Shown here: positions 1-11,846 of the stretch, one piece after another
How the letters are laid out: the number at the start of each line of letters is the position of its first letter
Position numbering within the stretch: position 1 is the first letter of the stretch
Assembly: GCA_037783545.1 (NCBI GenBank)
Contig: JBBELK010000952.1
Span: forward strand, 1-64,000
Length of the DNA: 64,000 bases
Source: Henricia sp. BOLD:AAB3569
Taxonomy: Eukaryota; Echinodermata; Asteroidea; Spinulosida; Echinasteridae
Reading direction: 5' to 3'
The notes under the pieces: model-generated
Told to the model about the DNA's origin: nothing
The model's database searches: none
Seen by the model: the letters and a program-made list of their open reading frames with translations, nothing else
Made by a program: the position numbers and the translations under genes

Positions 1-1480
1 GTTTGGGACGGGATTTTGGTCAAAGTGTGGTCCAAACGTCGGCAAATTTGGAGGTCAAACAATATTCCGACGAACTTCAAAGTTTGCATGCTCCAAACAC
101 TCTATATTGCGCACTTGTCCTAAAAATTGACAGACTTTCGCCGGGAAATGGCAGAGAAATTTCAGAGTTTAGAAAAAAAAAGGGGTTGGCGCTTCCTGGA
201 TGCTCCCGCAACCTGTGGCTGTCTGTACACACCTCTTTGGTGTATTCCTGACTCGTGCGCATGCTCAGTCCTTCGGACTGTCGTTGACACGACCCAGTTT
301 GGGACGGGATTTTGGTCAAAGTGTGGTCCAAACGTCGGCAAATTTGGAGGTCAAAAAATATTCCGACGAACTTCAAATTTTGCATGCTCCAAACACTCTA
401 TATTGCGCACTTGTCCTAACAAATTGACAGACTTTCGCCGGAAATGGCAGAGAAATTTCAGAGTTTAGAAAAAAAAGGGGTTGGCGCTTCCTGGATGCTC
501 CCGCAACCTGTGGCTGTCTGTACACACCTCTTTGGTGTATTCCTGACTCGTGCGCATGCTCAGTCCTTCGGACTGTCGTTGACGCGGCCCAGTTTGGGAC
601 GGGATTTTGGTCAAAGTGTGGTCCAAACGTCGGCAAATTTGGAGGTCAAAAAATATTCCGACGAACTTCAAATTTTGCATGCTCCAAACACTCTATATTG
701 CGCACTTGTCCTAAAAAATTGACAGATTTTCGCCGGGAAATGGCAGAGAAATTTTAGAGTTTATAAAAAAAGGGGTTGGCGCATCCTGGATGCTCCCGCA
801 ACCTGTGGCTGTCTGTACACACCTCTTTTGTGTATTCCTGACTCGTGCGCATGCTCAGTCCTTCGGACTGTCGTTGACACGGCCCAGTTTGGGACGGGAT
901 TTTGGTCAAAGTGTGGTCCAAACGTCGGCAAATTTGGAGGTCAAAAAATATTCCGACGAACTTCACATTTTGCATGCTCCAAACACTCTATATTGCGCAC
1001 TTGTCCTAAAAAATTGACAGACTTTCGCCGGGAAATGGCAGAGAAATTTCAGAGTTTAAAAAAAAAAGGGGGTTGGCGCTTCCTGGATGCTCCCGCAACC
1101 TGTGGCTGTCTGTACACACCTCTTTGGTGTATTCCTGACTCGTGCGCATGCTCAGTCCTTCGGACTGTCGTTGACGCGGCCCAGTTTGGGATGGGATTTT
1201 GGTCAAAGTGTGGTCCAAACGTCGGCAAATTTGGAGGTCAAAAAATATTCCGACGAACTTCAAATTTTGCATGCTCCAAACACTCTATATTGCGCACTTG
1301 TCCTAAAAAATTGACAGACTTTCGCCGGGAAATGGCAGATAAATTTTAGAGTTTAGAAACAAAAAGGGGTTGGCGCTTCCTGGATGCTCCCGCAACCTGT
1401 GGCTGTCTGTACACACCTTTTTGGTGTATTCCTGACTCGTGCGCATGCTCAGTCCTTAGGACTGTCGTTGACACGGCCCA
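1..1480 (+). repeat. Left-edge block, monomers M1-M5 (D-like variants)
   Basis: Monomer starts: 1, 297, 592, 887, 1184. The block is marked by gttgacgcggccc in M2 and M4 (about 581 and 1172), a variant I did not see again until 57.5 kb, and by gtcaaacaatatt in M1, which recurs in M197 and M199. Private changes include cctcttttgtg near 825, gggatggg near 1189 and cttaggact near 1456. The block therefore resembles the 57.5-62.3 kb block more than its own neighbours. It is cut by the window edge. Confidence 0.75.
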
Positions 1481-3427
1481 GTTTGGGACGGGATTTTGGT
1501 CAAAGTGTGGTCCAAACGTCGGCAAATTTGGAGGTCAAAAAATATTCCGACGAACTTCAAATTTTGCATGCTCCAAACACTCTATATTGCGCACTTGTCC
1601 TAAAAAATTGACAGACTTTCGCCGGGAAATGGCAGAGAAATTTCAAAGTTTAGAAAAAAAAGGGGTTGGCGCTTCCTGGATGCTCCCGCAACCTGTGGCT
1701 GTCTGTACACACCTCTTTGGTGTATTCCTGACTCGTGCGCATGCTCAGTCCTTCGGACTGTCGTTGACACGGCCCAGTTTGGGACGGGATTTTGGTCAAA
1801 GTGTGGTCCAAACGTCGGCAAATTTGGAGGTCAAAAAATATTCCGACGAACTTCAAATTGTGCATGCTCCAAACACTCTATATTGCGCACTTGTCCTAAA
1901 AAGTTGACAGACTTTCGCCCGGAAATGGCAGAGAAATTTCAGAGTTTAGAAAAAAAAGGGGTTGGCGCTTCCTGGATGCTCCCGCAACCTGTGGCTGTCT
2001 GTACACACCTCTTTGGTGTATTCCTGACTCGTGCGCATGCTCAGTCCTTCGGACTGTCGTTGACACGGCCCAGTTTGGGACGGGATTTTGGTCAAAGTGT
2101 GGTCCAAACGTCGGCAAATTTGGAGGTCAACAAATATTCCGACGAACTTCAAATTTTGCATGCTCCAAACACTCTATATTGCGCACTTGTCCTAACAAAT
2201 TGACAGACTTTCGCCGGGAAATGGCAGAGAAATTTCAGAGTTTAGAAAAAAAGGGGTTGGCGCTTCCTGGATGCTCCCGCAACCTGTGGCTGTCTGTACA
2301 CACCTCTTTGGTGTATTCCTGACTCGCGCGCATGCTCAGTCCTTCGGACTGTCGTTGACACGGCCCAGTTTAGGACGGGATTTTGGTCAAAGTGTGGTCC
2401 AAACGTCGGCAAATTTGGAGGTCAAAAAATATTCCGACGAACTTCAACATTTGCATGCTCCAAACACTCTATATTGCGCACTTGTCCTAAAAAATTGACA
2501 GACTTTCGCCGGGAAATGGCAGAGAAATTTCAGAGTTTAGAAAAAAAAGGGGTTGGCGCTTCCTGGATGCTCCCGCAACCTGTGGCTGTCTGTACACACC
2601 TCTTTGGTGTATTCCTGACTCGTGCGCATGCTCAGTCCTTCGGACTGTCGTTGACACGGCCCAGTTTGGGACGGGATTTTGGTCAAAGTGTGGTCCAAAC
2701 GTCGGCAAATTTGGAGGTCAACAAATATTCCGACGAACTTCAAATTTTGCATGCTCCAAACACTTTATATTGCGCACTTGTCCTAAAAAAATGACAGACT
2801 TTCGCCGGGAAATGGCAGAGAAATTTCAGAGTTTAGAAAAAAAGGGGTTAGCGCTTCCTGGATGCTCCCGCAACCTGTGGCTGTCTGTACACACCTCTTT
2901 GGTGTATTCCTGACTCGTGCGCATGCTCAGTCCTTCGGACTGTCGTTGACACGGCCCAGTTTGGGACGGGATTTTGGTCAAAGTGTGGTCCAAACGTCGG
3001 CAAATTTGGAGGTCAACAAATATTCCGACGAACTTCAAATTTTGCATGCTCCAAACACTCTATATTGCGCACTTGTCCTAAAAAATTGACAGACTTTCGC
3101 CGGGAAATGGCAGAGAAATTTCAGAGTTTAGAAACAAAAGGGGTTGGCGCTTCCTGGATGCTCCCGCAACCTGTGGCTGTCTGTACACACCTCTTTGGTG
3201 TATTCCTGACTCGTGCGCATGCTCAGTCCTTCGGACTGTCGTTGACACGGCCCAGTTTGGGACGGGATTTTGGTCAAAGTGTGGTCCAAACGTCGGCAAA
3301 TTTGGAGGTCAAAAAATATTCCGACGAACTTCAAATTTTGCATGCTCCAAACACTCTATATTGCGCACTTGTCCTAAAAAATTGACAGACTTTCGCCGGG
3401 AAATGGCAGAGAAATTTCAGAGTTTAG

Positions 3428-3439
3428 AAAAAAAAGGGG
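3428..3439 (+). repeat. Variable A-run/GGGG tract in the monomer (exemplar)
   Basis: Eight A residues followed by GGGG. Across the array this run is usually A8, often A7 or A9, and is sometimes interrupted (agaagaaaaa near 13202 and 13795, agaagacaaa near 6096 and 8171, agaaacaaaa near 3130 and 5205). It is the main source of one-base length differences between monomers. Because it lies inside the monomer-length open frames, its length also decides which frames join across monomers. Confidence 0.85.
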
Positions 3440-3519
3440 TTGGCGCTTCCTGGATGCTCCCGCAACCTGTGGCTGTCTGTACACACCTCTTTGGTGTATT
3501 CCTGACTCGTGCGCATGCT

Positions 3520-3534
3520 CAGTCCTTCGGACTG
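3520..3534. other. Hairpin-forming dyad in the monomer (exemplar)
   Basis: The motif CAGTCC-TTC-GGACTG is a perfect 6 bp inverted repeat around a 3-base loop. It is present in almost every monomer at the same place, just before the gttgacac segment. Variants seen: a loop change near 1457 (tta) that keeps the stem; 5 bp stems near 57500 and 50122; a C to T stem change in a recurring C-block monomer (about 40079, 43329, 45099, 46279, 51002, 56024, 62533); and broken stems near 36249, 48942 and 53666. It is too short to be a convincing terminator and has no T run after it. Any structural role in chromatin is speculation. Confidence 0.8.
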
Positions 3535-4380
3535 TCGTTGACACGGCCCAGTTTGGGACGGGATTTTGGTCAAAGTGTGGTCCAAACGTCGGCAAATTTG
3601 GAGGTCAACAAATATTCCGACGAACTTCAAATTTTGCATGCTCCAAACACTCTATATTGCGCACTTGTCCTAAAAAAATGACAGACTTTCGCCGGGAAAT
3701 GGCAGAGAAATTTCAGAGTTTAGAAAAAAAAGGGGTTGGCGCTTCCTGGATGCTCCCGCAACCTGTGGCTGTCTGTACACACCTCTTTGGTGTATTCCTG
3801 ACTCGTGCGCATGCTCAGTCCTTCGGACTGTCGTTGACACGGCCCAGTTTGGGACGGGATTTTGGTCAAAGTGTGGTCCAAACGTCGACAAATTTGGAGG
3901 TCAAAAAATATTCCGACGAACTTCAAATTTTGCATGCTCCAAACACTCTATATTGCGCACTTGTCCTAAAAAATTGACAGACTTTCGCCGGGAAATGGCA
4001 GAGAAATTTCAGAGTTTAGAAAAAAACGGGGTTAGCGCTTCCTTGATGCTCCCGCAACCTGTGGCTGTCTGTACACACCTCTTTGGTGTATTCCTGACTC
4101 GTGCGCATGCTCAGTCCTTCGGACTGTCGTTGACACGGCCCAGTTTGGGACGGGATTTTGGTCAAAGTGTGGTCCAAACGTCGGCAAATTTGGAGGTCAA
4201 CAAATATTCCGACGAACTTCAAATTTTGCATGCTCCAAACACTCTATATTGCGCACTTGTCCTAAAAAATTGACAGACTTTCGCCGGGAAATGGCAGAGA
4301 AATTTCAGAGTTTAGAAAAAAAAGGGGTTGGCGCTTCCTGGATGCTCCCGCAACCTGTGGCTGTCTGTACACACCTCTTT

Positions 4381-4386
4381 CAAATT
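4381..4386 (+). other. Private 6 bp insertion (caaatt) in M15
   Basis: The usual cctctttggtgtatt reads cctctttcaaattggtg here. This is the largest insertion seen in any monomer and it occurs once in the window. The inserted hexamer also occurs elsewhere in the monomer (cttcaaatttt), so a short templated copy is possible. Confidence 0.85.
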
Positions 4387-7300
4387 GGTGTATTCCTGAC
4401 TCGTGCGCATGCTCAGTCCTTCGGACTGTCGTTGACACGGCCCAGTTTGGGACGGGATTTTGGTCAAAGTGTGGTCCAAACGTCGGCAAATTTGGAGGTC
4501 AATAAATATTCCGACGAACTTCAAATTTTGCATGCTCCAAACACTCTATATTGCGCACTTGTCCTAAAAAATTGACAGACTTTCGCCGAAAAATGGCAGA
4601 GAAATTTCAGAGTTAGAAAAAAAAGGGGTTGGCGCTTCCTGGATGCTCCCGCAACCTGTGGCTGTCTGTACACACCTCTTTGGTGTATTCCTGACTCGTG
4701 CGCATGCTCAGTCCTTCGGACTGTCGTTGACACGGCCCAGTTTGGGACGGGATTTTGGTCAAAGTGTGGTCCAAACGTCGGCAAATTTGGAGGTCAACAA
4801 ATATTCCGACGAACTTCAAATTTTGCATGCTCCAAACACTCTATATTGCGCACTTGTCCTAAAAAAATGACAGACTTTCGCCGGGAAATGGCAGAGAAAT
4901 TTCAGAGTTTAGAAAAAAAGGGGTTAGCGCTTCCTGGATGCTCCCGCAACCTGTGGCTGTCTGTACACACCTCTTTGGTTATTCCTGACTCGTGCGCATG
5001 CTCAGTCCTTCGGACTGTCGTTGACACGGCCCAGTTTGGGACGGGATTTTGGTCAAAGTGTGGTCCAAACGTCGGCAAATTTGGAGGTCAACAAATATTC
5101 CGACGAACTTCAAATTTTGCATGCTCCAAACACTCTATATTGCGCACTTGTCCTAAAAAAATGACAGACTTTCGCCGGGAAATGGCAGAGAAATTTCAGA
5201 GTTTAGAAACAAAAGGGGTTGGCGCTTCCTGGATGCTCCCGCAACCTGTGGCTGTCTGTACACACCTCTTTGGTGTATTCCTGACTCGTGCGCATGCTCA
5301 GTCCTTCGGACTGTCGTTGACACGGCCCAGTTTGGGACGGGATTTTGGTCAAAGTGTGGTCCAAACGTCGGCAAATTTGGAGGTCAAAAAATATTCCGAC
5401 GAACTTCAAATTTTGCATGCTCCAAACACTCTATATTGCGCACTTGTCCTAAAAAATTGACAGACTTTCGCCGGGAAATGGCAGAGAAATTTCAGAGTTT
5501 AGAAAAAAAAAGGGGTTGGCGCTTCCTGGATGCTCCCGCAACCTGTGGCTGTCTGTACACACCTCTTTGGTGTATTCCTGACTCGTGCGCATGCTCAGTC
5601 CTTCGGACTGTCGTTGACACGGCCCAGTTTGGGACGGGATTTTGGTCAAAGTGTGGTCCAAACGTCGGCAAATTTGGAGGACAAAAAATATTCCGACGAA
5701 CTTCAAATTTTGCATGCTCCAAACACTCTATATTGCGCACTTGTCCTAAAAAATTGACAGACTTTCGCCGGGAAATGGCAGAGAAATTTCAGAGTTTAGA
5801 AAAAAAAGGGGTTGGCGCTTCCTGGATGCTCCCGCAACCTGTGGCTGTCTGTACACACCTCCTTGGTGTATTCCTGACTAGTGCGCATGCTCAGTCCTTC
5901 GGACTGTCGTTGACACGGCCCAGTTTGGGACGGGATTTTGGTCAAAGTGTGGTCCAAACGTCGGCAAATTTGGAGGTCAAAAAATATTCCGACGAACTTC
6001 AAATTGTGCATGCTCCAAACACTCTATATTGCGCACTTGTCCTAAAAAATTGACAGACTTTCGCCGGGAAATGGCAGAGAAATTTCAGAGTTTAGAAGAC
6101 AAAAAAAGGGTTGGCGCTTCCTGGATGCTCCCGCAACCTGTGGCTGTCTGTACACACCTCTTTGGTGTATTCCTGACTCGTGCGCATGCTCAGTCCTTCG
6201 GACTGTCGTTGACACGGCCCAGTTTGGGACGGGATTTTGGTCAAAGTGTGGTCCAAACGTCGGCAAATTTGGAGGTCAACAAATATTCCGACGAACTTCA
6301 AATTGTGCATGCTCCAAACACTCTATATTGCGCACTTGTCCTAAAAAATTGACAGACTTTCGCCGGGAAATGGCAGAGAAATTTCAGAGTTTAGAAAAAA
6401 AAGGGGTTGGCGCTTCCTGGATGCTCCCGCAACCTGTGGCTGTCTGTACACACCTCTTTGGTGTATTCCTGACACGTGCGCATGCTCAGTCCTTCGGACT
6501 GTCGTTGACACGGCCCAGTTTGGGACGGGATTTTTGTCAAAGTGTAGTCCAAACGTCGGCAAATTTGGAGGTCAAAAAATATTCCGACGAACTTCAAATT
6601 TTGCAAGCTCCAAACACTCTATATTGCGCACTTGTCCTAAAAAATTGACAGACTTTCGCCGGGAAATGGCAGAGAAATTTCAGAGTTTAGAAAAAAAAGG
6701 GGTTGGCGCTTCCTGGATGCTCCCGCAACCTGTGGCTGTCTGTACACACCTCTTTGGTGTATTCCTGACTCGTGCGCATGCTCAGTCCTTCGGACTGTCG
6801 TTGACACGGCCCAGTTTGGGACGGGATTTTGGTCAAAGTGTGGTCCAAACGTCGGCAAATTTGGAGGTCAAAAAATATTCCGACGAACTTCAAATTTTGC
6901 ATGCTGCAAACACTCTATATTGCGCACTTGTCCTAAAAAATTGACAGACTTTCGCCAGGAAATGGCAGAGAAATTTCAGAGTTTAGAAAAAAAAGGGGTT
7001 GGCGCTTCCTGGATGCTCCCGCAACCTGTGGTTGTCTGTACACACCTCTTTGGTGTATTCCTGACTCGTGCGCATGCTCAGTCCTTCGGACTGTCGTTGA
7101 TACGGCCCAGTTTGGGACGGGATTTTGGTCAAAGTGTGGTCCAAACGTCGGCAAATTTGGAGGTCAAAAATTATTCCGACGAACTTCAAATTTTGCATGC
7201 TCCAAACACTCTATATTGCGCACTTGTACTAAAAAATTGACAGACTTTCGCCGGGAAATGGCAGAGAAATTTCAGAGTTTAGAAAAAAAGGGGTTGGCGC

Positions 7301-9184
7301 TTTCTGGATGCTCCGCAACCTGTGGCTGTCTGTACACACCTCTTTGGTGTATTCCTGACTCGTGCGCATGCTCAGTCCTTCGGACTGTCGTTGACACGGC
7401 CCAGTTTGGGACGGGATTTTGGTCAAAGTGTGGTCCAAACGTCGGCAAATTTGGAGGTCAAAAAATATTCCGACGAACTTCAAATTTTGCATGCTCCAAA
7501 CACTCTATATTGCGCACTTGTCCTAACAAATTGACAGACTTTCGCCGGGAAATGGCAGAGAAATTTCAGAGTTTAGAAAAAAAAGGGGTTGGCGCTTCCT
7601 GGATGCTCCCGCAACCTGTGGCTGTCTGTACACACCTCTTTGGTGCATTCCTGACTCGTGCGCATGCTCAGTCCTTCGGACTGTCGTTGACACGGCCCAG
7701 TTTGGGACGGGATTTTGGTCAAAGTGTGGTCCAAACGTCGGCAAATTTGGAGGTCAAAAAAAATATTCCGACGAACTTCAAATTTTGCATGCTCCAAACA
7801 CTCTATATTGCGCACTTGTCCTAAAAAATTGACAGACTTTCGCCTGGAAATGGCAGAGAAATTTCAGAGTTTAGAAAAAAAAGGGGTTGGCGCTTCCTGG
7901 ATGCTCCCGCAACCTGTGGCTGTCTGTACACACCTCTTTGGTGTATTCCTGACTCGTGCGCATGCTCAGTCCTTCGGACTGTCGTTGACACGGCCCAGTT
8001 TGGGACGGGATTTTGGTCAAAGTGTGGTCCAAACGTCGGCAAATTTGGAGGTCAAAAAATATTCCGACGAACTTCAAATTGTGCATGCTCCAAACACTCT
8101 ATATTGCGCACTTGTCCTAAAAAATTGACAGACTTTCGCCGGGAAATGGCAGAGAAATTTCAGAGTTTAGAAGACAAAAAAGGGGTTGGCGCTTCCTGGA
8201 TGCTCCCGCAACCTGTGGCTGTCTGTACACACCTCTTTGGTGTATTCCTGACTCGTGCGCATGCTCAGTCCTTCGGACTGTCGTTGACACGGCCCAGTTT
8301 GGGACGGGATTTTTGTCAAAGTGTGGTCCAAACGTCGGCAAATTTGGAGGTCAAAAAATATTCCGACGAACTTCAAATTTTGCAAGCTCCAAACACTCTA
8401 TATTGCGCACTTGTCCTAAAAAATTGACAGACTTTCGCCGGGAAATGGCAGAGAAATTTCAGAGTTTAGAAAAAAAAGGGGTTGGCGCTTCCTGGATGCT
8501 CCCGCAACCTGTGGCTGTCTGTACACACCTCTTTGGTGTATTCCTGACTCGTGCGCATGCTCAGTCCTTCGGACTGTCGTTGACACGGCCCAGTTTGGGA
8601 CGGGATTTTGGTCAAAGTGTGGTCCAAACGTCGGCAAATTTGGAGGTCAAAAAATATTCCGACGAACTTCAAATTTTGCATGCTCCAAACACTCTATATT
8701 GCGCACTTGTCCTAAAAAATTGACAGACTTTCGCCGGGAAATGGCAGAGAAATTTCAGAGTTTAGAAAAAAAAGGGGTTGGCGCTTCCTGGATGCTCCCG
8801 CAACCTGTGGTTGTCTATACACACCTCTTTGGTGTATTCCTGACTCGTGCGCATGCTCAGTCCTTCGGACTGTCGTTGACACGGCCCAGTTTGGGACGGG
8901 ATTTTGGTCAAAGTGTGGTCCAAACGTCGGCAAATTTGGAGGTCAACAATTATTCCGACGAACTTCAAATTTGGCATGCTCCAAACACTCTATATTGCGC
9001 ACTTGTACTAAAAAATTGACAGACTTTCGCCGGGAAATGGCAGAGAAATTTCAGAGTTTAGAAAAAAAAGGGGTTGGCGCCTTCTGGATGCTCCCGCAAC
9101 CTGTGGCTGTCTGTACACACCTCTTTGGTGTATTCCTGACTCGTGCGCATGCTCAGTCCTTCGGACTGTAGTTGACACGGCCCA

Positions 9185-10160
9185 GTTTGGGACGGGATTT
9201 TGGTCAAAGTGTGGTCCAAACGTCGGCAAATTTGGAGGTCAAAAAATATTCCGACGAACTTCAAATTTGCATGCTCCAAACACTCTATATTGCGCACTTG
9301 TCCTAAAAAATTGACAGACTTTCGCCGGGAAATGGTAGAGAAATTTCAGAGTTTAGAAAAAAAAGGGGTTGGCGCTTCCTGGATGCTCCCGCAACCTGTG
9401 GCTGTCTGTACACACCTCTTTGGTGTATTCCTGACTCGTGCGCATGCTCAGTCCTTCGGACTGTCGTTGACACGGCCCAGTTTGGGACGGGATTTTGGTC
9501 AAAGTGTGGTCCAAACGTCGGCAAATTTGGAGGTCAAAAAATATTCCGACGAACTTCAAATTTTGCATGCTCCAAACACTCTATATTGCGCACTTGTCCT
9601 AAAAAATTGACAGACTTTCGCCGGGAAATGGCAGAGAAATTTCAGAGTTTAGAAAAAAAAGGGGTTGGCGCTTCCTGGATGCTCCCGCAACCTGTGGTTG
9701 TCTGTACACACCTCTTTGGTGTATTCCTGACTCGTGCGCATGCTCAGTCCTTCGGACTGTCGTTGACACGGCCCAGTTTGGGACGGGATTTTGGTCAAAG
9801 TGTGGTCCAAACGTCGGCAAATTTGGAGGTCAAAAATTATTCCGACGAACTTCAAATTTTGCATGCTCCAAACACTCTATATTGCGCACTTGTACTAAAA
9901 AATTGACAGACTTTCGCCGGGAAATGGCAGAGAAATTTCAGAGTTTAGAAAAAAAAGGGGTTGGCGCTTTCTGGATGCTCCCGCAACCTGTGGCTGTCTG
10001 TACACACCTCTTTGGTGTATTCCTGACTCGTGCGCATGCTCAGTCCTTCGGACTGTAGTTGACACGGCCCAGTTTGGGACGGGATTTTGGTCAAAGTGTG
10101 GTCCAAACGTCGGCAAATTTGGAGGTCAAAAAATATTCCGACGAACTTCAAATTTTGCAT
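9185..10160 (+). repeat. Nine-monomer-offset duplication, copy 1 (M32-M35)
   Basis: Four successive monomers pair with M41-M44 at a constant offset of 2,663 bp, that is nine monomers. Shared markers in order: aaatggtagag (9330s), consensus monomer, cctgtggttgtc, aattattcc with cttgtactaaa, then gctttctgg and actgtagttgac. The match fades after about 10160. Confidence 0.75.
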
Positions 10161-10958
10161 GCTCCAAACACTCTATATTGCGCACTTGTCCTAAAAAATT
10201 GACAGACTTTCGCCGGGAAATAGTAGAGAAATTTCAGAGTTTAGAAAAAAAAAGGGGTTGGCCCTTCCTGGATGCTCCCGCAACCTGTGGCTGTCTGTAC
10301 ACACCTCTTTGGTGTATTCCTGACTCGTGCGCATGCTCAGTCCTTCGGACTGTCGTTGACACGGCCCAGTTTGGGACGGGATTTTGGTCAAAGTGTGGTC
10401 CAAACGTCGGAAAATTTGGAGGTCAAAAAATATTCCGACGAACTTCAAATTTTGCATGCTCCAAACACTCTATATTGCGCACTTGTCCTAAAAAATTGAC
10501 AGACTTTCGCCGGGAAATGGCAGAGAAATTTCAGAGTTTAGAAAAAAGGGGTTGGCGCTTCCTGGATGCTCCCGCAACCTGTGGCTGTCTGTACACACCT
10601 CTTTGGTGTATTCCTGACTCGTGCGCATGCTCAGTCCTTCGGACTGTAGTTGACAAGGCCCAGTTTGGGACGGGATTTTGGTCAAAGTGTGGTCCAAACG
10701 TCGGCAAATTTGGAGGTCAAAAAATATTCCGACGAACTTCAAATTTTGCATGCTCCAAACACTCTATATTGCGCACTTGTCCTAAAAAATTGACAGACTT
10801 TCGCCGGGAAATGGCAGAGAAATTTCAGAGTTTAGAAAAAAAAGGGGTTGGCGCTTCCTGGATGCTCCCGCAACCTGTGGCTGTCTGTACACACCTCTTT
10901 GGTGTATTCCTGACTCGTGCGCATGCTCAGTCCTTCGGACTGTCGTTGACACGGCCCA

Positions 10959-11550
10959 GTTTGGGACGGGATTTTTGTCAAAGTGTGGTCCAAACGTCGG
11001 CAAATTTGGAGGTCAAAAAATATTCCGACGAACTTCAAATTTTGCAAGCTCCAAACACTCTATATTGCGCACTTGTCCTAAAACATTGACAGACTTTCGC
11101 CGGGAAATGGCAGAGAAATTTCAGAGTTTAGAAAAAAAAGGGGTTGGCGCTTCCTGGATGCTCCCGCAACCTGTGGCTGTCTGTACACACCTCTTTGGTG
11201 TATTCCTGACTCGTGCGCATGCTCAGTCCTTCGGACTGTCGTTGACACGGCCCAGTTTGGGACGGGATTTTTGTCAAAGTGTGGTCCAAACGTCGGCAAA
11301 TTTGGAGGTCAAAAAATATTCCGACGAACTTCAAATTTTGCAAGCTCCAAACACTCTATATTGCGCACTTGTCCTAAAAAATTGACAGACTTTCGCCGGG
11401 AAATGGCAGAGAAATTTCAGAGTTTAGAAAAAAAAGGGGTTGGCGCTTCCTGGATGCTCCCGCAACCTGTGGCTGTCTGTACACACCTCTTTGGTGTATT
11501 CCTGACTCGTGCGCATGCTCAGTCCTTCGGACTGTCGTTGACACGGCCCA
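10959..11550 (+). repeat. Adjacent near-identical monomers M38 and M39
   Basis: Both carry the rare pair gatttttgtc and gcaagctcc at exactly 296 bp offset. The one difference I noticed is taaaacattgac in M38 (near 11083) against taaaaaattgac in M39. A recent single-monomer duplication is the simplest reading. Confidence 0.75.
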
Positions 11551-11846
11551 GTTTGGGACGGGATTTTGGTCAAAGTGTGGTCCAAACGTCGGCAAATTTG
11601 GAGGTCAAAAAATATTCCGACGAACTTCAAATTTTGCATGCTCCAAACACTCTATATTGCGCACTTGTCCTAAAAAATTGACAGACTTTCGCCGGGAAAT
11701 GGCAGAGAAATTTCAGAGTTTAGAAAAAAAAGGGGTTGGCGCTTCCTGGATGCTCCCGCAACCTGTGGTTGTCTGTACACACCTCTTTGGTGTATTCCTG
11801 ACTCGTGCGCATGCTCAGTCCTTCGGACTGTCGTTGACACGGCCCA

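Larger units (their letters stand above)
3255..3550 (+). repeat. Reference monomer M12 (296 bp, consensus-like)
   Basis: I chose this copy because it carries the commonest base at every variable site I tracked. It has 72 G and 68 C by hand count, about 47% GC, and 15 CpG dinucleotides. In order it holds: gtttgggacggg; the A6 run at 3311-3316; a GCATGC palindrome at 3340-3345; a second A6 run at 3376-3381; an A8 run followed by GGGG at 3428-3439; the palindrome TGTACA at 3478-3483; a second GCATGC at 3513-3518; and a short dyad at 3520-3534. The two GCATGC sites are 173 bp apart, so they do not divide the monomer evenly, and I see no half-monomer duplication. The three A runs and the GGGG/GGG/CCC runs are where most length variation between monomers arises. 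Confidence 0.95.
1481..6517 (+). repeat. Block A1, monomers M6-M22 (gtcaacaaat subfamily)
   Basis: Monomer starts: 1481, 1777, 2073, 2368, 2664, 2959, 3255, 3551, 3847, 4143, 4445, 4740, 5035, 5330, 5627, 5923, 6222. The shared variant gtcaacaaatatt (A to C in the first A run) occurs in M8, M10, M11, M13, M15, M17, M18 and M22, with gtcaataaat in M16. A second marker, taaaaaaatgacag, occurs near 2785, 3672, 4863 and 5157. M10 and M13 are near-copies three monomers apart (offset 887 bp). M11 and M18 share agaaacaaaagg seven monomers apart (offset 2,075 bp). The variant gcaaattgtgcatg-like (aattgtgcatg) marks M7, M21 and M22. Confidence 0.8.

Noticed and set aside
3428..3443. G-quadruplex at the GGGGTTGG run
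   Set aside because: Only one GGGG run with a nearby GG is present; four G runs within a short span are lacking.
3520..3534. Rho-independent terminator
   Set aside because: The stem is only 6 bp and no T run follows; the sequence is the same in every monomer with no upstream gene.
3500..3540. Transcription factor site of the NRF1 kind at gtgcgcatgctca, or an AP-1-like tgactcg
   Set aside because: Each is an imperfect match of a short motif and would be expected by chance; there is no gene nearby to regulate.
3255..3550. CENP-B box
   Set aside because: The core pattern TTCGnnnnAnnCGGG is absent on both strands of the reference monomer. The nearest candidates, cccagtttgggacggga and tttcgccgggaaatggc, each match about 11 of 17 positions and each lacks half of the essential core.
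3255..3550. Bacterial-type promoter from the two TTGACA motifs (attgacag and gttgacac)
   Set aside because: Neither has a TATAAT-like hexamer 16-18 bp downstream, and the context is a eukaryotic-type satellite.
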